Below are positions 57,621 to 64,000 of a DNA stretch of 64,000 nt, one piece after another (the stretch's first letter is position 1; each line of letters opens with the position of its first letter). The notes under the pieces are model-generated. The model had not been told where the DNA came from, did no database searches, and saw only the letters and a program-made list of their open reading frames with translations. The stretch is from Papaver somniferum (lineage: Eukaryota; Streptophyta; Magnoliopsida; Ranunculales; Papaveraceae). The DNA is taken from positions 29,784,442 through 29,848,441 of the forward strand of contig NC_039367.1 in NCBI RefSeq assembly GCF_003573695.1, in the 5' to 3' direction. The position numbers were made by a program, and so were the translations under genes.

Positions 57621-59849
57621 TAAAACCTTGAACTGATAATGTCGTATTGAAGATGAGACTGTATTCCCGCCGTTAGGGGGAGGAAGTAAGTCGTCAAAAA
57701 GGAATGACGTGAAATGTCTCATCTCTTGTCGAGCCTGCAGCTGCTTTTGGGTACTTTTTGTGTAGTTAAATTAAAACCCAAAAACTATCATGAGCAAAAT
57801 TGCCTTTGAAAATCAGGCAATTATGGAACTCCAGAAATGAGATAGTAATGTTTCCGCCATGATCAGGAAAACTAAAATGCCACCAGAACTTGGCATGACA
57901 ACCCGCCACCAGAATTTTGGCAAGATTAGGGTTGATAACCCTTGAGGTTCTCCCATTTTAATCAGGGGGAGAAAAGTCACCACAAGAGGATGGTGCAAAT
58001 TATGTTGATAACCTAAAAAGGTTTTCCCGCCTTAACCAGGGGAGAAAGACTGCCACCTGAAGATGGCGAGTATTGTGTCGACAAATTTAAGGGCTTTCCC
58101 TTGAAGTCATGGAGATGACATGCACCACATAAAGGTTGCAGTAAGCAATGTCGACATTTAAATAGGTTATTCGATTAAGTTTTTATCCTGATCAAAGAAA
58201 GTTCGTCTTCCACTAGAATTGGCGTGAAACAATCTCATTTGTTTTCTCACACCAAGATATTGGATGTAATTGAGGTGTTGGAGATTACTCATGATTAAAA
58301 CAAATAACTGTAGTATCTCTTGGAAAATTTCGTTTGTCACTTGCTTGAGGATGCAGACACAAGAAGTTGTCACAGCAGGTTAAATCATGCATCTCGCAAT
58401 GACCAAGTCGTGTATTCAAACACGCTTGAGGCCTGAATAACTGCCTCATATATATGCCTCTCAAAAGAGAGTCCAATCACTTTTCTAATATGTAGTGCTC
58501 TTGAAAAGAGACTTACAGATAGTGCTCGTGGAGACTATCAAAATATGATCCGCATTCTCTAAGTTTGAAACCCCTCATTGAAAATGAGGAGATGACAATG
58601 CCCCTGAAGTGGCGCTGGTACCAGTTTGTGAAACTTTTATTAAGTGTGCATGCACTAGAGAATGTGTTAGATTGTATATGATTGTCGATTATCTATTTAC
58701 AATGGTGGTTATGTACCCCTTTGCAGAGGAACATCGACATCGTGATTGGTAGGCATATAGTCTATTCCCCTCAAAATAAGGTAGAGGATGGAATCTCTCC
58801 AAAAATCGCAAAAGATCGGATCCGACTCACACCGTAAAAATCATGAGGCCTGAATATTACAGGTTGGTGTTTGAGATGAAGCGCAGAGAGAGTAATATAA
58901 TCGCTCAAGGTGCGATTTAAGGGTTTTTCCTGCTGAACCCCCCAGGATTGAGTCTATAAAACGAACGGTATTCTCCTAATATAAATTCACTTTAGCGTGG
59001 TATTCCATGAAGGACTCATATTGCATCTTGTTATGATTAGTGAATGTAATGAATCCCTGAAGGATTCGAGTTTCCAACTCAGGCAGCCACCTGACATTTG
59101 AACTATGTCAGGCTTGAAATCAAGTCTTAATCACCAGTTAGAAGTGGAGAAATTTTGTGAAGAATCCTTTGTGTGTTTTGAATTGTTGAAAAATGACTAA
59201 ATTCCGGATAAGTTGATGGCATTATCCTTGGCCTCTTAACGAGCACCTAATAGCGCTAAAATCCACGCTTGAACTAAATTTTGAAATCTCGTTGAAATTA
59301 AAATATTTCTCGGCCAGAAGTTCGAGAGTATGTTAGCACAGACTAAAGTATCTAATTTTTGATACTGGTAATACTTATTTTGCTACTAACATTAGCACCA
59401 TTACTATGTGATTCCCAAAAGTGGGAAGTGATTGATCTATCTGATACGTACGTAGAAATGATAATTTATGGTCCAGAAGTACCATATACGAATATAATGC
59501 ATGCATTATCTTGTTGTGTTTCTAAATTTTGTTTTGCAGGTTATACTTTTAGAGGCTGAAATTTATTCAACTGTATTTATGAGTTTACAAAAGGCCTTTC
59601 ATTATTATGCCTGAGGTTAAAGCGGAAAAATGAATTTGGTGTGCAATGATGGAGGATTTAAATGCGAGGTGTACATTTCTAGTGGTACACTCGGCGCAAG
59701 ACCTGCAGTCAATCCTCCATAAACTGCAAATGGTAAATCAGTTTTCTGAAGGCCATATAATATTTGCACCACCAACCGCTTTAAGATGTCATGCTTCAGG
59801 GGGAGTAAACTCGTAGAATCATTGGCTGGACTTAAACGCGTTGTACTCT

Positions 59850-60320
59850 TTTTCCTTCACCAAGGTTTTGTCCCGTTGGGTTTTTCCTTGTCAAGGTTTT
59901 AACGAGGCAGCATATGCGTGTCCATCACCATTATCGGGGCGACGTCCGTTGTACTCTTTTCCTTTAGTCTGGTTTTGTCCCACGTGGTTTTCCAGACGAG
60001 GTTTTTAACGAGGCAACATGCACTTTGACGTCGAAATTATTATGAATTTTGGGTGCTCGGGTTTTCTCCCAAGTAGTTTTTCCTGGCACAAGCGCTCAGG
60101 TTTTGTCCGATATGGTTTTCCTAGCGCAGGCGTTTAGGTTTTGTCCCAAGTGGTTTTCCTAACACAATTTTAATGGAGGAAGTATGTTCTAGCGCTCAGG
60201 TTTTGTCCCAAGAGAGTTTTCCTGGCACAATTTTGTCAAAGAACATATTTCGTGGCGGCGACCAACCTCACTCTAAGCTCAGGTTTTTTCCTAAATGGTT
60301 TTCCTGACGCAAAGTTATTC
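59850..60320 (+). repeat. Repeated GTTTTGTCCCA...TGGTTTTCCT module, 3' end of the Copia element
   Basis: A phrase of the form CAGGTTTTGTCCCAAGTGGTTTTCCTNGCAC recurs about eight times with variable spacing. Single copies of such a phrase are common near the 3' end of plant Copia elements; here it is multiplied. No ORF. It lies just before the polypurine tract. Confidence 0.85.
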
Positions 60321-60378
60321 TTGCAAGATATCGACAAGACAACGCATTTAATTTGGAGTAATGGTGGTACAAGGGGAG

Positions 60379-60808
60379 TGTTGTATAAACATAGACTGGT
60401 GGCCCACCATCGAGAATATTCCAGTGTTTCGTGGATAGTGCATTGACTTGGTCAATTAATCCCAAGTTGATAAACATCAGCAGAAAAACGTTAATGTACT
60501 GTGACACGTTAACTACAAACGTGGCACATTAGTGTTTTGTAGCATCACCTATATATATCCCTCTTGGTGGTCTGTTGTAATGGTCTGAGAGACTTAAAAA
60601 AATCAATAAGATAAGAAGGGAATACAATTCGTCGGTTCCCATATATCCTCTTCTTTGTGTCCATTCAACTTCATTAATTTATGTATCTTAATTAATTATC
60701 TTAGTTCGTGTCATTTGTTGAATCTACTACTCTAGTGGTAATATTAGAGTGGGCTAGAGGTTGATCTCAACGAACTGGATGACTAATATGTACTGTGACT
60801 TCGTAACA
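60379..60808 (+). repeat. 3' LTR of the 5.7-kb Copia element
   Basis: 430 bp, collinear with the 5' LTR and preceded by the polypurine tract AAGGGGAG. Confidence 0.95.
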
Positions 60809-60929
60809 ACATGGCATTTTTAGCGGCCACTTTTTTATTCCCAATTCATAAAAAATATTATAGAATGTCCTAACGGTTCCTTGAATACCTAAATGTCCTT
60901 GTATACTAGGCAGTTATTATAGTAGTAAT

Positions 60930-61145
60930 AGCAACCGATTATTGGTTTGTTTAAAAATGGGCTACTGCAAGTAAAAAACATATCATAACTACCGATTGTG
61001 AAAGTAGAAAACTCGAATTTCATATGTATTTGATGTTTTGAATTTTGGGCTCCTCTAAAAATCGATAGCCAATAGATTTAATAATACTACCGATCAAAGA
61101 ATTAAATCGGCAGATATGTATTGGTTCTAAACTACCGATTATACA
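60930..61145. repeat. ACCGATTAT word field upstream of the element 2 gene
   Basis: CAACCGATTATTGG, CTACCGATTGTG, AAATCGATAG, CTACCGATCAAA, AAATCGGCAG and CTACCGATTATAC occur within about 215 bp in both orientations. Confidence 0.7.
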
Positions 61146-61639
61146 ATTACATATACACCCCTTCGACGAATAAAACCACCCAAAACATAATTTCATTCTC
61201 ATTTCTTTTCTTTTCAACTCATTTCTCATCTTCTTCTTCATTCCCAATTGTAAAGAGGAAAAAAAATTCTCTCCATTATTCGACTTCAATTCATCGTCGT
61301 CGTTCATCGCTGAATCAAAAACATCGTCGATTGTTCTATAAAATGATGGAGACAATAGGTGAGCCCAATAAAGCCCGAGTGAAAAATGTCTACCGTGGTG
61401 ACGATCCAAAAATCGGAGAATTATCAAAGAACAAAGCCATTGTAACTGCCGACGAAGAACACGAAGAAGATGAAGCTGATAATGAAGAAGCCTCTGATGT
61501 AGGTGGTGGTGTTGATTCTGATACTTGTCCTTTCAAACAACTTCAAATGGCCCCAATTAGGTAAGATTCTACCATTGTTTGGGTTTATGTTGTTTTAATT
61601 CGACGAGTTGATGAAAAGATTTTCTAGGGTTTTCTGTTT

Positions 61640-62850
61640 TTTGCCCAGAATCGGAAGATAGATCTGTTTTTAAACGCCCGATTATGCTCGTGTTCTCCAT
61701 TCTTCGTGAACATCGATCATAATCGGGTGATATAATTTTAAGTTTAGTTTCGATTCTCAATACGCAGGATAATATTTAACCCTAAATTGGCCTTAATCGG
61801 AAGTCAATTTATTTTTTGTCTACCGATTATAACAGATGAGTAGACAATATTGAGACACATAGATTCGATGGAATCGAAAGATAGGTTGTTGTTTTTTGCT
61901 TCCGATTATATTTGCCTCATCAAATTAGAATTTACTGTCTCTAAAATGCATCTTAATAGGAAGAAATGTATAATTGGTATCCTACGATTTAGTTGTAATC
62001 GGAAGTTAGGTTGTTTATTAATCTTACGATTATGAATACCTTCATGACTTTAGATATTTTCGTTTGATAATCAAACTATAATCAGTAGGTAATCTTTAAC
62101 TCGTGCTACCGATTATTAATAAGGAGAATTTATAAAATACCCCCGTTTTATTGACCTCATTTTTTTGTTACCCCTGTTTTTTAGAAATTTTCTAAAGTAC
62201 CCCAACTGTTTAGTTTTCCATCCTAGTTAGTCAATACTAGTTTACTTTCTTTAAAGTTTACTTCTTTACCCTTTACTTGTTAGCACGTTTACCTTCTACA
62301 TCATTTTTTCAATTTCTCGAGCTCGGTTCAGGATCGTGTCATCATTTTCAGGTTCGTTTCATGATTCCTTGAAAGGGTTCATCATTCCCAAGTGTCTTGG
62401 GGTTTTTGGTTGGTGGAGAATCAATCTTCTACAATATTTTTCTGGTTAGTCGAGCCCGGTTCAGGGTCGTTACAGCACTTTCAGGTTCGTCGAGCCTAGT
62501 TCAGGATCGTTACACCCTATTTCAGGATCGTCGAATCATTATCCTCTCTACCAAGGAGATGTAGTTCAGGGGTAAATAGGACTTTTAATAGGAAAGATAA
62601 CTGCCACCTAGCACTTAACTGGATGGAATTTGCCTTTTGAATAAAACGGGGTACTTTAGAAAATTTGTAAAAAACGGGGGTACTTTTGAAGTGTGCATTT
62701 CAAAAAGGGGTACTTTATAAAATATCCCTGTTAATAATCATTTGTTATGAGTTTAGCTTTGACTCCGATTATATACAATCCGTTGTTGTGTGTGGTCTTT
62801 AACTTCCGATTATGTAATTTGTAAATGTATTCTTACGAACCAATTGTTTT
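61640..62850. repeat. ACCGATTAT/ATAATCGGT word field in the element 2 intron
   Basis: About 14 words such as GCCCGATTATG, CATAATCGGG, TTAATCGGAAG, CTACCGATTATAAC, TCCGATTATATT, GTAATCGGAAG, TACGATTATG, CTACCGATTATT, TCCGATTATATAC and TTCCGATTATG fill the intron, interrupted by the MITE at 62,123-62,728. Confidence 0.72.
62123..62728. mobile_element. Mutator-type MITE, 606 bp, with 9-bp target duplication
   Basis: The left end GGAGAATTTATAAAATACCC and the reverse complement of the right end, GGGATATTTTATAAAGTACC, are long terminal inverted repeats. The shared blocks TACCCCCGTTTT and TTTTCTAAAGTACCCC extend over about 100 bp. Flanks are TATTAATAA (62,114-62,122) and TGTTAATAA (62,729-62,737), eight of nine equal, the size made by Mutator-like transposases. 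The interior repeats CCGGTTCAGGATCGT- and TCAGGTTCGT-type phrases and has no ORF. It is inserted within a word field, close to a CTACCGATTAT word. Confidence 0.88.
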
Positions 62851-64000
62851 TAGGGATAAGCGAAGTAAGAAAACCGCCCAAGATACAGTTTTTATAGGGC
62901 CTCGTCGTAAAGGAGGTAACAAATTAAGTGTTAGTGCATGGAGAGAAAGGAGTGGTCAAGTAAATTCAAGGAATGATGGAACTCAATAGGGAGTAGAACC
63001 AAGCACTCTATTGGTAACTCAAGAAATGGTAGAACCAAGCGATCCACCAGTAACTCAAGAAGGTATAGAACCAAGCGGTCCTGAAATTAGAGTACAAGAA
63101 GAAGGACAACCAAGTAGTACACAAGAAGAAGGAGGAGTTACAAGAAAAACAATCGCGAAGAAAGCATCACACCTTGCTCCAATTTCTTTGAAGAAGAAAT
63201 CCCTAGGCTACCTAGAGATGGAGGAGCATTGCTATTTGGATTCTGAGACTCTTGGGACAAAGAAATTTACAAAACCGAGGTAATAATCAAATTATTTTTA
63301 TTACGTATTGTCGTTTAATTCGTAATTCTACTATATTTATTTTTTAATGTGTTGTGTGTTTAATAGTATCATTCCGATGCGATTCGTCTGCTCAAACCAC
63401 TGCCACACCATCAAAAATATTGAAATACTGGTCTTTAAACGGTGAATATGGAAGGTTCAAGACACTTATAGCTAACTCGGTATTATCTAATGCTGCCGAG
63501 AACTCAATGCTGTAACATGATCGCGTCGCGATATCGTCTTTTGTGGAGAATTGTGTTAGAGCATTGCTCGGTCGAACTCGCATGCGTTGCTATCTCAAGC
63601 ATGTTTGTCAATGTTAGTGATCAAAACTATAAGTCTTGATTTCTAGTCTATTATACCTAAGTCTCGGACTAGGATAGAAAGTGTAGTTGAGATCAAGGAC
63701 TTCATGACGATTCATCATACAAGTACAAGAACTACTAAAGGAACCGGTGGAACTTCTCGACAAAAAGGTATGTGGAGACTTGAACTTATCTATAACTCAA
63801 AAGTCTATATACTCTATATCCTACTCTTTGAGACAAGAAGTGGTATGCTATATATATAGACTTTGATTATACACATTTGGTATTTCGAACCGAGTATACC
63901 TCGCCTATCTATATCTCGAAATATGAGTTTGTAAGCTTTTCGTTTTAACCAAGTTTATCTTTACCATGTGACGAAAGTCATGATATGTTTCAATCATCTT

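Larger units (their letters stand above)
55108..60808 (+). mobile_element. LTR retrotransposon (Copia), defective, 5.7 kb
   Basis: The element is bounded by identical 5-bp target duplications ACATG (55,103-55,107 and 60,809-60,813). The 5' LTR (55,108-55,536) and 3' LTR (60,379-60,808) both run TGTTGT...CGTAACA and differ by about 14 substitutions and one 1-bp indel, counted by eye (about 97% identity). A candidate primer-binding site CGTTATCAGCACGAG follows the 5' LTR at 55,537; the polypurine tract AAGGGGAG ends at 60,378. Copia-type integrase traces are inside, but no open pol gene is left and reverse transcriptase is not recognisable. It must have moved with proteins from another element, or decayed unusually fast. 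Confidence 0.95.
61343..63600 (+). pseudogene. PMD-type protein of element 2, 5' part, disabled
   Basis: Exon 1 (61,343-61,560) starts MMETIGEPNKARVKNVYR and carries an acidic tract EEHEEDEADNEEASD. It ends in phase 2 at GTAAGA. Exon 2 (62,854-63,279) restores the phase, opens DKRSKKTAQDTVFIGPRRKG, then has a repeated VTQEGIEPS-type motif (three times) and ends at GTAATA. An in-frame TAG at about 62,989 stands where the motif has Glu. From about 63,369 the reading YHSDAIRLLKPL, then EYGRFKTLIANSVLSNAAEN and ISSFVENCVRALLGRT aligns with DHNHAVRLMRLQ ... VTVSAFCERFYGETNT of element 1, with frame breaks. So this is the start of a diverged, broken PMD core. The rest lies outside or has decayed. 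Confidence 0.6.
60814..64000 (+). mobile_element. Second PMD-type element (element 2), truncated by the window end
   Basis: After the LTR element comes a 60.83-kb start-like stretch (GCGGCCACTTTTTTATTCCC), a field of ACCGATTAT-type words, a coding exon, a word-rich intron and further exons with PMD-like sequence. The plan parallels that of element 1. The right end is not in the window and the left boundary is approximate. Confidence 0.45.

Overview
The window is nuclear DNA of a flowering plant. It is AT-rich, has many GT-AG introns, plant-only protein families (plant mobile domain, DUF241, F-box, FY) and dense transposon remains. A basal eudicot such as a Papaveraceae species is possible, but the sequence alone does not prove it.

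Layout. 1-5.8 kb is a putative transposon. It carries a broken plant-mobile-domain (PMD) gene, a compact two-exon SANT/NAM-associated-like gene with its own TATA box, and about 45 copies of a short GCCGGC/GCCGAC word packed in an intron and in the spacers. 6.1-7.6 kb holds two small genes facing away from each other: a 65-aa protein (minus) and a single-pass membrane protein (plus). 8.2-11.8 kb is a complete seven-exon argininosuccinate lyase gene with a GC-AG intron that hosts a MITE. 14.3-21.6 kb (minus) is a decayed copy of FY, the WD40 mRNA 3'-end-processing factor. 22.6-24.6 kb is an F-box pseudogene split by a solo LTR. 13.1-14.0 and 26.3-27.9 kb carry copies of an unidentified minus-strand gene-like unit. 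28.2-29.3 kb is a 575-bp tandem duplication. 29.7-33 kb is unidentified, probably repeat-derived. 35.5-40.2 kb is a hAT transposon with a disabled transposase. 42.46 kb is a tRNA-Gln(CTG) gene. 43.7-52.3 kb is a tandem array of four intact DUF241 genes plus a fifth remnant. 54.5 kb is a Harbinger-like MITE inside a gene fragment. 55.1-60.8 kb is an LTR retrotransposon with 5-bp target duplications, clean LTRs and a wrecked interior. From 60.8 kb to the end lies a second PMD-type element, truncated by the window, whose upstream region and intron are packed with a different word, ACCGATTAT, and whose intron holds a 606-bp Mutator-type MITE.

The most interesting signal is the parallel between the two PMD elements: similar coding architecture, each with dense short words in both orientations in non-coding parts, but a different word in each. 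This looks like a transposon family with diverged protein-binding repeat codes. The working host genes are argininosuccinate lyase, the 6.7-kb membrane protein, the tRNA and the DUF241 array. Several pseudogenes are broken by stop codons at positions where Gln codons are expected, which suggests C-to-T decay of methylated DNA.
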